This document shows, in pieces, positions 19,312 to 28,463 of a stretch of DNA of 51,873 nt. A program made the position numbers and the translations under genes. Each line of letters begins with the position of its first letter. Positions within the stretch are counted from its first letter, which is position 1. Below the pieces are notes generated by a model, which did not search any database, was not told where the DNA came from, and saw nothing but the letters and a program-made list of their open reading frames with translations. The stretch is from Chlorobiota bacterium (GTDB lineage: Bacteria > Bacteroidota > Bacteroidia > Bacteroidales > Marinilabiliaceae): assembly GCA_013153405.1 (NCBI GenBank), contig JAADEM010000068.1, positions 1 to 51,873 on the forward strand, read 5' to 3'.

Positions 19312-20754
19312 TTATATTTCTTTTCGTAGGCGTGCAACCGGAATGTTAAGTTGCTCACGATATTTAGCTACGGTTCTTCTGGCAATGTTATATCCTTTTT
19401 CTTTTAGCATTTCTGCCAGCTTTTCGTCAGTAAGCGGTTTGTGCTTGTCTTCATTTTCAATCAGGTCTTCAAGTATCTTCTTTATTTCCCTTGTACTGAC
19501 TTCCTCTCCGGTATCAGTCTGAAGTCCTTCGGAGAAAAAATATTTAAGAGGGAATATTCCGAAATGAGTTTGTATGTATTTACTGTTGGAAACCCGTGAT
19601 ATGGTTGAGATATCAAGGCCGGTCATGTCGGCAATATCTTTAAGTATCATGGGACGGAGTTTGGTTTCGTCACCATCTTTAAAGTACTCTTTCTGATACT
19701 CAAGAATAGCCTCCATTACTGTCATCAGTGTGTTTTGCCGCTGTTTGATAGCATCGATAAACCACTTTGCCGAATCCAGTTTTTGTTTGATGAACATCAC
19801 TGTTTCCTTCTTCTCTTTGCTTCGGTTTTTCTTGTTATTGTTGTAGTCTTCAAGCATTTCCGAATAGGTGTTACTGACTCTGAGCTCGGGAATGCTTTTG
19901 TTGTTAAGCTCAAGTTTGAACTTGCCATCTTCGTATTCAAGTATAAAGTCGGGGATTATGTTTTGCACTGTTTTGCTCAGCGGGTTACTGTAAGCGCTTC
20001 CCGGTTTCGGATTAAGTTTTAGTATTTCTTCGAGTACCTCTTTCAGTTCCTCTTCAGAGATGTTGAGTTTACGAAGTATTTTTTCATAATGTTTTTTTGT
20101 AAACTCGTCGAAAAAATCCTTAATGACCCGGTAAGCCAGAGCCACCACCGGATCGTCCATGTCTTTATGTTTTAGCTGAAGCAGAAGGCATTCTCTTAAA
20201 TCCCTGGCACCTACACCTGGAGGGTCAAAATCCTGAATAATTTCGAGCACATCAAGAACCTCTTTTTCGTCTACCTCAATATTTTGTGAAAAAGCAATAT
20301 CATCTATTATTTCATCCACCTCCCGTCTCAAATAACCGTCTTCATCGATATTTCCGATAATGTATTCTGCAATGATTTTTTGTCTGTCGTCAAGTATTCG
20401 TAATCCGAGCTGGCTGATAAGATATTCGTGAAAAGTCCGTCCTACAGAGAAAGGAACATCTTCGTGTTTGTCATCCTTTGATGAGTTAGAACTACTGAAA
20501 ACATATGAAGGCATATTGTCGCTCTTAATGTACTCATCAATTGATATGTCAGTTTTTTCTTCTTCTGTTACCGGTTCATGTTCATTATCTTCGTCAGTTC
20601 CGTTGTTTTCGAATTCAAGTACAGGATTTTCTTCAATCTCTTTTTTTATACGCTGTTCGAGTTCGGCTGTTGGTATTTCGAGAAGTTTTATCACCTGTAT
20701 CTGAAGAGGTGATAATTTTTGTTGTAATTTTTGTTGTAAACTTTGTTTTAACAT
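19312..20754 (-). CDS. rpoN: RNA polymerase sigma-54 factor
   Basis: Alternative sigma factor that needs AAA+ activators for promoter melting. The 480-residue product has the Gln/Leu-rich region I (KQSLQQKLQQKLSPLQIQVIKLLEIP), an acidic region II (residues 50-75), a core-binding and HTH domain (IADMTGLDISTISRVSNSKYIQT), and near the end the RpoN box ARRTVAKYREQLNIP that reads the -24 element. I chose the second Met, an ATG at 20752-20754, because the codon before it is TTG. No enhancer-binding activator gene is in the window. A perfect sigma-54 promoter consensus lies about 180 bases upstream, pointing the other way. Confidence 0.96.
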   Translation of the reverse strand: MLKQSLQQKLQQKLSPLQIQVIKLLEIPTAELEQRIKKEIEENPVLEFENNGTDEDNEHEPVTEEEKTDISIDEYIKSDNMPSYVFSSSNSSKDDKHEDVPFSVGRTFHEYLISQLGLRILDDRQKIIAEYIIGNIDEDGYLRREVDEIIDDIAFSQNIEVDEKEVLDVLEIIQDFDPPGVGARDLRECLLLQLKHKDMDDPVVALAYRVIKDFFDEFTKKHYEKILRKLNISEEELKEVLEEILKLNPKPGSAYSNPLSKTVQNIIPDFILEYEDGKFKLELNNKSIPELRVSNTYSEMLEDYNNNKKNRSKEKKETVMFIKQKLDSAKWFIDAIKQRQNTLMTVMEAILEYQKEYFKDGDETKLRPMILKDIADMTGLDISTISRVSNSKYIQTHFGIFPLKYFFSEGLQTDTGEEVSTREIKKILEDLIENEDKHKPLTDEKLAEMLKEKGYNIARRTVAKYREQLNIPVARLRKEI

Positions 20755-20930
20755 CAACTATTCCTTTTGCTTTCCACGTGTATTAAGTAATACTCACATA
20801 ATACTAAAAAGTTTCAAAAAAACACAGCATTTACAGTAAAAAGAGCCGTTGATTTTAATTAGTCTCAGGTGAGTATGTTTACAACAAATTTAAAATATAT
20901 TTTAGACATAAAAAAGCGGTTGTGATATTT

Positions 20931-20946
20931 TGGCACTTTTTTTGCA
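20931..20946 (+). promoter_or_regulatory. Perfect sigma-54 (-24/-12) promoter consensus
   Basis: TGGCAC (20931-20936), five T, then TTGCA (20942-20946) is an exact match to TGGCAC-N5-TTGCW, with GG and GC spaced by ten bases. The predicted start near 20957 falls within the hairpin at 20950-20971. Transcription would run toward the 3' end of asnS, antisense to it. No plus-strand coding gene follows. Confidence 0.5.
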
Positions 20947-20949
20947 AGA

Positions 20950-20971
20950 GAGCCGGACTTTTGCCCGGCTC
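20950..20971. terminator. GC-rich hairpin after asnS
   Basis: GAGCCGG (20950-20956) pairs with CCGGCTC (20965-20971) across an 8-base loop, 29 bases after the asnS stop. A proper U-run is absent on the minus strand, so termination efficiency is uncertain. It overlaps the predicted start of the sigma-54 promoter transcript. Confidence 0.6.
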
Positions 20972-20999
20972 CCAATAATTATTTTATGTTATGTTGTTT

Positions 21000-22448
21000 T
21001 TAAAACTCACAGTTTTTAGGGGTACGAGGGAATGGTATCACATCTCTGATATTGCCCATGCCGGTAATAAACAGAATCATTCGTTCAAAACCAAGCCCGA
21101 AGCCGCTGTGAGGAACTGAGCCAAATCTGCGGGTATCGAGATACCACCACATTTCTTCTTCCGGTATATTCATTTCTTTCATTCGTTCCACAAGCTTGTT
21201 GTAGTCTTCTTCACGCTGGGAGCCTCCAACAATCTCTCCAATTTGCGGAAACAGTATATCCATAGCTCTTACTGTTTTTCCGTCATCGTTGAGTTTCATA
21301 TAAAATGCCTTTATCTCTTTGGGATAGTCGGTAAGAATAACCGGTTTTTTAAAGTGTTTTTCGACAAGATAGCGTTCGTGTTCAGACTGCAGGTCTGCTC
21401 CGAACCCTTCAATCAGATACTTGAACTTCTTTTTCTTGTTTGGTTTTGAGTTTTTAAGGATGTCGATGGCTTCAGAGTATGTAAGTCTGACAAAGTCATT
21501 TTCGAGTACAAACCGGAGTTTTTCTATAAGTTCCATTGAACGTTCGTCGGCTTTCTTGTTTTTCTCTTCATCCTGAAGTCGTTTGCTGAGAAATTTCAGG
21601 TCATCCATGCAGTTATCAAGAGCATACCTGATTAGGAACTTCAGAAACTCTTCGGCAAGGTCCATGTTGTCGTTCAGGTCATAAAAAGCCATTTCGGGTT
21701 CTATCATCCAGAATTCGGCAAGGTGCCTTGATGTGTTGGAGTTTTCGGCTCGGAAAGTAGGTCCAAAGGTGTATATTTCGGACAAAGCAAGTGCCGCAAG
21801 TTCACCTTCTAGTTGTCCGGAAACAGTAAGGTTTGTTGATTTTCCGAAAAAATCTTCTGAAAAATCAATCTCCCCGTTTTCTGTCCTGGGTATATTGTTC
21901 AAATCAAGCGTTGTAACCCTGAACATTTCACCTGCACCTTCAGCATCTGAAGCGGTGATTATGGGTGTGTGAATATTCAGGAATCCTTTTTCGTTAAAGA
22001 ATTTATGTACAGCAAAGATCATAGCATGGCGAACCCTGGCGATTGCACCGAACGTGTTTGTACGGAAACGCAGGTGTGCTATTTCCCGGAGAAATTCAAG
22101 TGTGTGTTTTTTGGGTTGTAAAGGATATTTGTCGGGATCGGCTACTCCCAATACCTCAATCTCTTTTGCCTGTATTTCTACTTTCTGTCCGCTTCCTTGC
22201 GATTCAATAAGATCTCCATTGACAGATACCGATGCCCCGGTTGTGATTTTCTTTAATAAATCTTCAGAAAAATCAGGTACATCAACAACTATCTGAAGGT
22301 TCTGAATGCAAGAGCCGTCATTTAATGCAATGAAGTTCACATGCTTGTTGCCGCGTTTTGTTCTTACCCAGCCTTTTACATTAACTCTTTTCCCAAAGTC
22401 ATCCATTTTAAGGATGTCAACAACTTTTGTCCGACGAATATTTTCCAT
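21000..22448 (-). CDS. asnS: Asparagine--tRNA ligase
   Basis: Class IIb synthetase that charges tRNA-Asn. The 482-residue product has an N-terminal OB-fold anticodon domain ([25 protein letters not shown]). The catalytic core has [17 protein letters not shown], the motif 2 region [26 protein letters not shown], and motif 3 [29 protein letters not shown]. The [15 protein letters not shown] sequence marks AsnRS rather than AspRS. It lies upstream of rpoN on the same strand, separated by a hairpin and about 245 bases. A -7-like TATTTTTG is found 35 bases upstream. Confidence 0.97.
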   Translation of the reverse strand: MENIRRTKVVDILKMDDFGKRVNVKGWVRTKRGNKHVNFIALNDGSCIQNLQIVVDVPDFSEDLLKKITTGASVSVNGDLIESQGSGQKVEIQAKEIEVLGVADPDKYPLQPKKHTLEFLREIAHLRFRTNTFGAIARVRHAMIFAVHKFFNEKGFLNIHTPIITASDAEGAGEMFRVTTLDLNNIPRTENGEIDFSEDFFGKSTNLTVSGQLEGELAALALSEIYTFGPTFRAENSNTSRHLAEFWMIEPEMAFYDLNDNMDLAEEFLKFLIRYALDNCMDDLKFLSKRLQDEEKNKKADERSMELIEKLRFVLENDFVRLTYSEAIDILKNSKPNKKKKFKYLIEGFGADLQSEHERYLVEKHFKKPVILTDYPKEIKAFYMKLNDDGKTVRAMDILFPQIGEIVGGSQREEDYNKLVERMKEMNIPEEEMWWYLDTRRFGSVPHSGFGLGFERMILFITGMGNIRDVIPFPRTPKNCEF

Positions 22449-22482
22449 TTCTTGATTTTATATTTCCGTTTTATTCAGCTTG

Positions 22483-22490
22483 CAAAAATA
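22483..22490 (-). promoter_or_regulatory. Candidate -7 element for asnS
   Basis: Minus-strand TATTTTTG fits TAnnTTTG. The surrounding ACAATTCACTATTTTTGC is almost the same as the sequence before mutA at 49553-49570, which supports a shared promoter type. No TTTG is present at -33. Confidence 0.35.
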
Positions 22491-22522
22491 GTGAATTGTT
22501 TTAAACTCAGGGCACAGGAATT

Positions 22523-22551
22523 AAAAAAGGCAACCACAAGGCTGCCTTTTT
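22523..22551 (-). terminator. Intrinsic terminator of the 22577 gene
   Basis: On the minus strand AAAAAGGCAGCC, a TTGT loop and GGTTGCCTTTTTT form a 12-bp stem (one G-U pair) with a T tail. It lies 26 bases after the stop of the secreted-protein gene and upstream of asnS. Confidence 0.85.
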
Positions 22552-22576
22552 AGTTATTAAATTAGTTCAGCGATTG

Positions 22577-23362
22577 TTATTTTTTCGTAAAGCGCCCCAT
22601 TTTGTTGTCGTAATTAATGTAGTATTTGCCTTTTTCAAGTCCTCCTACTTTTACTTTGTCACCGTAACCTTTAAACACAATTCCTCCGTATGCGTCATAT
22701 ATTTCATACATAGTAGGGGCCGAAAATGTAATAACATCGTCAACTCTTTCAGGAGAGAATGTAACTTCAGGTTTTGTGGATATTGTTATAACTTCCTGCG
22801 AATAACGAGGTTTTTTGCGGTAATCAACCTGTTTGATACGGAATTTGTTTTCTCCGCTGTGCAGACGCAGGGGAGCTTTGTAAGTATTAAGAGTCGGTTT
22901 GCCCTTGCCTTTAACTTCACCAACTTTTACCCACTTATTCCAACGAAACTGTTCAATTATGAACGGTAAAGATCCGGACTCATTTATTGTGGACCAAACA
23001 AGTTCGTTGTCTTTTATTTTAATGTCTTTAATTTCAAAAGAAGCAATAGGGTTAAGTACTTCCGGATTGAGAACTTTGGGCTTACACCCGTCTTTGTATT
23101 TTATATTAACAACCAGTTCGTCTCCTTTTTGGAAACCGTATACAGAAAGGTCGATTTCAAATGCACTTGAATTAATCTCGTCAGTCGTAGTCATTCCATT
23201 TACCGTAACTTCATAAATACAGTAACCTACACCACTGGGGGCAAATGGATTTTTTACGTATAAATTCTCACCTTGGTATGTTCCCCTGAGAACAATATTC
23301 CCGGCATTTAGAGAGAGTAGTGAAAGAGCAATAAAAATAAATGATAACGTAAACTTTTTCAT
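22577..23362 (-). CDS. Conserved secreted protein with a sorting-domain-like C-terminus
   Basis: A 261-residue protein with a signal peptide (residues 1-20, cut near LNAGN). The N-terminal 100 residues (IVLRGTYQGENLYVKNPFAPSG, then DEINSSAFEIDL) look beta-rich. The middle contains an Ig-like stretch (FIIEQFRWNKWVKVGEVKGKGK). The last 50 residues, YEIYDAYGGIVFKGYGDKV ... LEKGKYYINYDN ... FTKK, follow the pattern of T9SS type A sorting domains, but the usual YPNP motif is missing. I do not know a function. It is followed by a strong terminator and lies 133 bases downstream of ispG. Confidence 0.65.
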   Translation of the reverse strand: MKKFTLSFIFIALSLLSLNAGNIVLRGTYQGENLYVKNPFAPSGVGYCIYEVTVNGMTTTDEINSSAFEIDLSVYGFQKGDELVVNIKYKDGCKPKVLNPEVLNPIASFEIKDIKIKDNELVWSTINESGSLPFIIEQFRWNKWVKVGEVKGKGKPTLNTYKAPLRLHSGENKFRIKQVDYRKKPRYSQEVITISTKPEVTFSPERVDDVITFSAPTMYEIYDAYGGIVFKGYGDKVKVGGLEKGKYYINYDNKMGRFTKK

Positions 23363-23495
23363 GCAGGTCCGATTTCTTTAATTATTTGGTGTTTGCAATT
23401 TAAAAAAACATAATCACCATTGCAAAATTATCCTTATAACATAACAGGTTAAATATATATTTTTTTTCAATTTTTGACAAACTGCCGGGAATTTA

Positions 23496-25322
23496 TTATG
23501 GATTTATCCAATCTCCGTTCTCTTTAATCAGATTTATAAGCTCGTCAACTGCATCGTTGAATGGGATATTCTTTTTTACCAGCTCTTTGTTTTTAAATAA
23601 ACTAATGTTGTCAGGTCCGGTTCCCACATATCCGTAATCGGCATCAGCCATCTCTCCTATGCCATTTACGATGCATCCCATTATTCCTATTTTTAGCCCT
23701 TTTAAATGTTTTGTACGTAATTTTATCTCTTTAGTTATCTTTTGAAGATCAAAAAGCGTACGTCCGCAACCTGGACATGAGATAAATTCTGTTTTAGTAA
23801 ATCGCACTCTAGAAGCCTGAAGTATACCGAATGCCGTGTCGGTTATGGTTTCTTCCGGTATTGTTCCGTTATTCAGGAGCAGAAGGCCGTCGGCCAGGCC
23901 ATCGAGAAAAAGAATTCCGGTATCGGCAGCTGATGCAATCTGAAAACTCTCTTTATTGTTTTCATTGTATCTGGCAATAATAATAACTGGATTTGTAAGG
24001 TTCCTGTTGGCAAGCTCCAGAATGAAGGCACGCTGTTCAACAGGAGGGTTGCCGGTATCGGAGTCTAAAAGCACTATGGTGTTTTTATGCCGCTCAAGGA
24101 AAGAAAACAATTCCTCATTAGCTTTGGAATGTGTGGTGTGAAGAAAAACAACCTCTTCGGAAGATAGTGGTGTGCCAAGGTCTTTTGTGTCCAGAATTCT
24201 GTATGTAATGTTTCCCGATTCTATGTTTTTTTCGTAGCTGTTGTAGTAGAAGTCGGGAAGATTTATTTCGTTTATAAATGCATTCATATTTTGCCTGGAG
24301 GAGATGACAACAGCAGTATTTCTTCCTCCTACATTGAGTACTTCGTGGGTTTTTCTGCGCCTATACTCATAAGGAAAATAATTCCGGTCATTTACCGGTT
24401 TTATTTGCTTGTGGTTTTTATGGCTTAAAATATGATTTACCAGTTTTTGGGCAACAGGAATTTCCTTTTCGGGATTTTCTGTCAGCGAGACTCTTAACGT
24501 ATCTCCAATTCCGTCGACAAGAAGTGCACCGGAACCGACTGCTGACTTTATCCTGCCCTCATCATCGCTTCCGGCTTCAGTTACACCAAGGTGTAACGGA
24601 TAATTCATCCCTTCCTGTTTCATTTTTGTAACCAGTAGTCTGACTGTATGTACCATAACACGGGTATTGCTCGATTTTATACTGAGAACAATATTGCGAA
24701 AATCATTTTCTTCGCATATCCTCAGGTACTCCATGCACGATTCCACCATTCCTTCAGGTGTGTCGCCAAACCGGCTCATTATACGGTCAGACAAAGAGCC
24801 ATGATTAGTTCCGATTCTTATGGCCGTATTGTTTTTTTTGCATGTATCAAGAAACGGAACGATTTTTTCTTTCATTTTAATAAGTCCGGCCTCAAACTCC
24901 TTATCGTCAAATTTATCGAAATCGAATTTTTTAGCATCACCGGTAAAATTGCCCGGATTGATTCTTACTTTTTCGACTATCTGGGCCGCTATTAATGCAG
25001 CATTGGGATTGAAATGAATATCCGCTACTATCGGGGTATTGTAGCCAGCATCCCGTATTATTTTTTTTATTGGCTTCAGGTTTCGGGCTTCCCGTTGGCC
25101 CTGAGTTGTTATTCTTACGATTTCTCCTCCGGCTTTAATTATTTTAATTGCCTGTTGCGCTGTCTTTTCGGCATCAAGAGTGTCGGTTGTTGTCATTGAT
25201 TGTATTCTGACAGGATTATTGCCTCCTATGAATACCGAGCCTACTTTAACTTCTCTTGTTTTGTTTCTTTCGTAATTAAACAGGTTTTCACAAAAACCCG
25301 TATTGTTAATTGTATTGGCCAT
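23496..25322 (-). CDS. ispG: 4-hydroxy-3-methylbut-2-enyl-diphosphate synthase (large form)
   Basis: Fe-S enzyme of the MEP isoprenoid pathway, converting MEcPP to HMBPP. The 608-residue product is the three-domain form found in Bacteroidota, chlamydiae and plants. It has an N-terminal TIM barrel (VRIQSMTTTDTLDAEKTAQQ ... IVADIHFNP ... VRINPGNF), an inserted domain from about residue 290 to 520, and the C-terminal Fe-S domain with CPGCGRTLFDL, GIMGCIVNGIGEMADADYGYVG. Three cluster cysteines and the conserved Glu are present. Ordinary bacterial IspG is about 370-400 residues. It lies 70 bases downstream of the histidine kinase gene. Confidence 0.96.
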   Translation of the reverse strand: MANTINNTGFCENLFNYERNKTREVKVGSVFIGGNNPVRIQSMTTTDTLDAEKTAQQAIKIIKAGGEIVRITTQGQREARNLKPIKKIIRDAGYNTPIVADIHFNPNAALIAAQIVEKVRINPGNFTGDAKKFDFDKFDDKEFEAGLIKMKEKIVPFLDTCKKNNTAIRIGTNHGSLSDRIMSRFGDTPEGMVESCMEYLRICEENDFRNIVLSIKSSNTRVMVHTVRLLVTKMKQEGMNYPLHLGVTEAGSDDEGRIKSAVGSGALLVDGIGDTLRVSLTENPEKEIPVAQKLVNHILSHKNHKQIKPVNDRNYFPYEYRRRKTHEVLNVGGRNTAVVISSRQNMNAFINEINLPDFYYNSYEKNIESGNITYRILDTKDLGTPLSSEEVVFLHTTHSKANEELFSFLERHKNTIVLLDSDTGNPPVEQRAFILELANRNLTNPVIIIARYNENNKESFQIASAADTGILFLDGLADGLLLLNNGTIPEETITDTAFGILQASRVRFTKTEFISCPGCGRTLFDLQKITKEIKLRTKHLKGLKIGIMGCIVNGIGEMADADYGYVGTGPDNISLFKNKELVKKNIPFNDAVDELINLIKENGDWINP

Positions 25323-25392
25323 AACGGAGTATGATGATTATATTTTTTACAAAGGTAATTTTTGAAAAGGAAAAGAAGAAAAGATGCTGCAG

Positions 25393-27198
25393 TCAATTAA
25401 CCACAACTCCGGTTGGTACTTCCAGTGGCAATAAAAAGGTAAATGTACTGCCTTCCCCGACTCGGGAAGATACTTTAATAGAGCCTCCCAGTAAATTTAT
25501 AACAGAACTAATAATGGCGAGCCCAAGTCCGGCACCACCATATTTTTTCATTATGTCAGGTCCTCCCTGCATAAATCTGTCGAATATTATTTTTTGATTC
25601 TTAACAGGGATTCCTATACCGGTATCTTTTACGTAAAACGATATGTTTTTTTTATTTATTATTTCGTATCCAAACCGTACTTCTCCCTCATTTGTAAATT
25701 TTATAGCATTCTCAATTAGGTTTTCAAGTACAAGTTTTATTTTATCTCTGTCAGTATTCATGTTTTTAAGAGTTCCCGTAGCGGGCTTGTCGTATTTAAG
25801 GGAAAGACATTTGAATTCAGCTTCCTGTTCAAAATTATTATAAAGTTCCTTCATTAATCCGGAAATATCTGTGTCGGATTTGCTTATGTCTTCGTTACCT
25901 GCTTCAAGATCGGCCAGTGTTACTATCTTGTCTATTATGGACAGAAACTGCCTGCCGCTGTTTATTACAAAATCAGCATAAAGTTCTCTTTCTTCTGCCG
26001 AAATGTTTTTCTGGCGCAGCATTTCTGAGAATCCCATAATTCCGTTTAAAGGGGTTCTTATTTCATGCGATATGTTTTTTAGAAAATAAGTTTTGAACTT
26101 ATCACTTTGTTCAGCTTTTTTCTTTTCTATTTTCAGTGATTTGTTTATCACCGACATTTGCACATTACTCTCTTCAAGTTCAAGGTTGAGTTTTTTATAA
26201 GCTTCATTCTGGAGCTTCAGTTCTTCTTTTTTTTGTTCCAGGTTTTTTTCATATTCAACATTGGCAGTGATGTCCCTGAATGCAAATATCAGTTGTTTTT
26301 TCACCATTTTAAAAGAGACTTCAACAACCAGTGTGTTCATGCCGGTACCGGTTATTCTGAAAATTCTGGGAGGTACATTAATGTTGTGTTGCATGGCAAC
26401 ATCTATGCTTTTTTCCCATTGTCTTACCGCTTCATTACGGTAATCATCAGAGAATGCTTTGTTATACCACTCGTTCAGAGTAGGAATATTTTCAGTGTTA
26501 TATCCAAACAGCTCGACAAAACGTTTATTTAGTTTTAGTATTTTTCCCTCGAATGATGCAATTCCTATTGCCACAGGCAGAAAATCGATAGTACTCGAAA
26601 GATATTCCTGTGAGCGTAAAAGTTCATCGGATTTAAATCTGAGTTTTTTTATATGGCTCTCAAGCATATTCCCGGTTTCACCAACTAAAATAACAAGCGG
26701 GGAGGTTAAAAACATATATGTTATTATGGTGTTTATCCAGAAAAATGTTGCCTGCTTGTTTGACATTTCAGAAATAAACAGAGTGTCTGAATGTATGAAT
26801 AACGAGATGAAAGCCAGCATAATTCCGGCTCCCAATACTGTGAGAAGTCCGGTTTTTTTGCTGTAAAAAAGAGAGAAAATCACAGGAGGGATCGTAATTA
26901 AAACCAGCCAGCCGCCAATAAGTCCCCAGGTGTAAGCTCCCATTAATCCGGCAATCATGCCCATTGCACTTAAAAAATATATTTTTAGGTTAAAGGAGAT
27001 TTTACCGCGGAAAAAAAAGAATATCCAAAGAAGGATTACAAAGATTATCTGAAACAAATAAATGTTGTTCCAACCTGATGTGTAGATGCGGAAAAGTGAA
27101 GTGGCTAACGTTGGAATTCCAAGAAAAGCAAATGCGAAAAATGATTTATTCAGAATTACTTCTTTTATTTTCTGAATATCTTTTGTTGTGTTGTCCAT
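25393..27198 (-). CDS. Membrane PAS-domain sensor histidine kinase
   Basis: A 601-residue kinase from ATG 27196-27198. Residues 20-170 form about five to six membrane segments. A PAS domain follows (SSTIDFLPVAIGIASFEGKILKLNKRF...), then a long coiled coil (EKNLEQKKEELKLQNEAYKKL...). The HisKA domain has the phospho-acceptor in NISHEIRTPLNGIMGFSEML. The ATPase domain has NLIENAIKFTNEG (N box), DTGIGIP (G1) and GGAGLGLAI (G2). There is no receiver domain and no response-regulator gene nearby, so the partner is unknown. I rejected an upstream extension beginning near 27303 because its first 35 residues look non-coding. The ispG gene is next downstream. Confidence 0.9.
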   Translation of the reverse strand: MDNTTKDIQKIKEVILNKSFFAFAFLGIPTLATSLFRIYTSGWNNIYLFQIIFVILLWIFFFFRGKISFNLKIYFLSAMGMIAGLMGAYTWGLIGGWLVLITIPPVIFSLFYSKKTGLLTVLGAGIMLAFISLFIHSDTLFISEMSNKQATFFWINTIITYMFLTSPLVILVGETGNMLESHIKKLRFKSDELLRSQEYLSSTIDFLPVAIGIASFEGKILKLNKRFVELFGYNTENIPTLNEWYNKAFSDDYRNEAVRQWEKSIDVAMQHNINVPPRIFRITGTGMNTLVVEVSFKMVKKQLIFAFRDITANVEYEKNLEQKKEELKLQNEAYKKLNLELEESNVQMSVINKSLKIEKKKAEQSDKFKTYFLKNISHEIRTPLNGIMGFSEMLRQKNISAEERELYADFVINSGRQFLSIIDKIVTLADLEAGNEDISKSDTDISGLMKELYNNFEQEAEFKCLSLKYDKPATGTLKNMNTDRDKIKLVLENLIENAIKFTNEGEVRFGYEIINKKNISFYVKDTGIGIPVKNQKIIFDRFMQGGPDIMKKYGGAGLGLAIISSVINLLGGSIKVSSRVGEGSTFTFLLPLEVPTGVVVN

Positions 27199-27434
27199 CG
27201 ATGGAAGGAGTAACGGTTTTAGGAAATTTGTTTTTAAAAATACAGATAAACATGAGTAATAGCAACTTTTTATGATAACATATATCAGGGACGTTGTAAA
27301 CAAAGGTTCCGGAAACGGGAACGATTAAATGATTAATCAATTGGTGACAGAATAAAATTAAATACAGGGAGTAAGTTTTTTCTGTAAATTTCTATTAAAT
27401 ATGATATAAAGCAGTTGTTCTCAGAAGGCTTTAT

Positions 27435-27464
27435 TTTGTAACAATAAGTGTATAAATAATTTTG
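27435..27464 (+). promoter_or_regulatory. Bacteroidota-type promoter for gldA
   Basis: TTTG (27435-27438), an 18-base spacer and TAATTTTG (27457-27464) closely match the TTTG-N19-TAnnTTTG consensus. The start would be near 27470, leaving a leader of about 60 bases to the ATG at 27531. Confidence 0.7.
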
Positions 27465-27530
27465 TAATTTATTGTGCTGTAATTGTATTAAAAGTTAATA
27501 ACTTTACAATTAATTAATCAATATTAAAAC

Positions 27531-28439
27531 ATGTCGGTAATAGTAAAAAACGTAACTCGTTATTTTGGCAAGCAGAAAGCCCTGGATGATGTGTCATTTT
27601 CAATCAACTCGGGTGAGATAGTCGGATTTCTCGGGCCGAACGGAGCCGGAAAATCCACTATGATGAAAATAATTACGGGATATCTGCCGGCAAGCAGCGG
27701 AGAGGTTTCTGTATGCAATATTCCTGTCAGAGACTATTCTCTTGAGTTGAGGAAAAGAATTGGTTATCTTCCTGAACACAACCCGTTGTATCTGGATATG
27801 TATGTCAGGGAGTACCTTGAAATGGTTGCGGGGATTTATAAAATATCAGGCATTAAGCAGAAAGTAAAAGAAATTACAGACCGGACAGGCCTTGCACCGG
27901 AAGCGCATAAAAAGATTGGGGCTTTATCGAAAGGATACCGGCAGAGGGTTGGACTTGCCCAGGCACTGATTCCAGACCCAGACGTGCTGATACTCGATGA
28001 ACCAACCACAGGTCTTGATCCTAATCAGATTCTCGAAGTGAGAAGTCTGATAACCGAAATAGGCAGGGATAAAACCATAATGTTGTCTACCCACATAATG
28101 CAGGAGGTAGAGGCAATTTGTGAGAGAGTTATAATAATAAATAACGGGAAGATTGTTGCTGACGAAAAAGCTTACAATCTGTCATCGCTTAATGCAGGTT
28201 CCGGCATAACCATAACTGTTGAGTTTGATGTAAAACCTGATTTGGAAAAACTAAAACTACTGAAAGGCGTTTTTGCAGTGGAAGAGACTGGCGAAAATAA
28301 ACTTCTGATAACATCAGAACCAGGAATAGATGTTCGTCCGGATATATTCAGATTTGCGGTGCGCAATGAGTTGGTTTTGCTTGAGATAATACAGGAGGAG
28401 AAAGACCTAGAATCCATCTTCCACGACCTGACCATGTAA
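27531..28439 (+). CDS. gldA: ABC transporter ATP-binding protein GldA-like
   Basis: A 302-residue ATPase of the ABC-2 exporter type. It has Walker A GPNGAGKST (about residues 35-43), the Q-loop region YLPEHNPLYLDMYVREYL, the signature LSKGYRQRVGLAQ, Walker B VLILDEPTTGLDP, and the switch His in MLSTHIMQEVE. The sequence is that of GldA, the gliding-motility ATPase that in Flavobacterium works with the permeases GldF and GldG. No permease gene is adjacent. Many non-gliding Bacteroidota also carry gldA, so motility should not be assumed. It has its own promoter and is convergent with the next gene, separated by 24 bases. Confidence 0.85.
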   Translation: MSVIVKNVTRYFGKQKALDDVSFSINSGEIVGFLGPNGAGKSTMMKIITGYLPASSGEVSVCNIPVRDYSLELRKRIGYLPEHNPLYLDMYVREYLEMVAGIYKISGIKQKVKEITDRTGLAPEAHKKIGALSKGYRQRVGLAQALIPDPDVLILDEPTTGLDPNQILEVRSLITEIGRDKTIMLSTHIMQEVEAICERVIIINNGKIVADEKAYNLSSLNAGSGITITVEFDVKPDLEKLKLLKGVFAVEETGENKLLITSEPGIDVRPDIFRFAVRNELVLLEIIQEEKDLESIFHDLTM

Positions 28440-28463
28440 CAGACCTGAAGATTATTTGTTGTC

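Noticed and set aside
27531..28439. gldA as evidence for gliding motility
   Set aside because: No other gld or spr genes are present in the window, and non-motile Bacteroidota also carry this ATPase.
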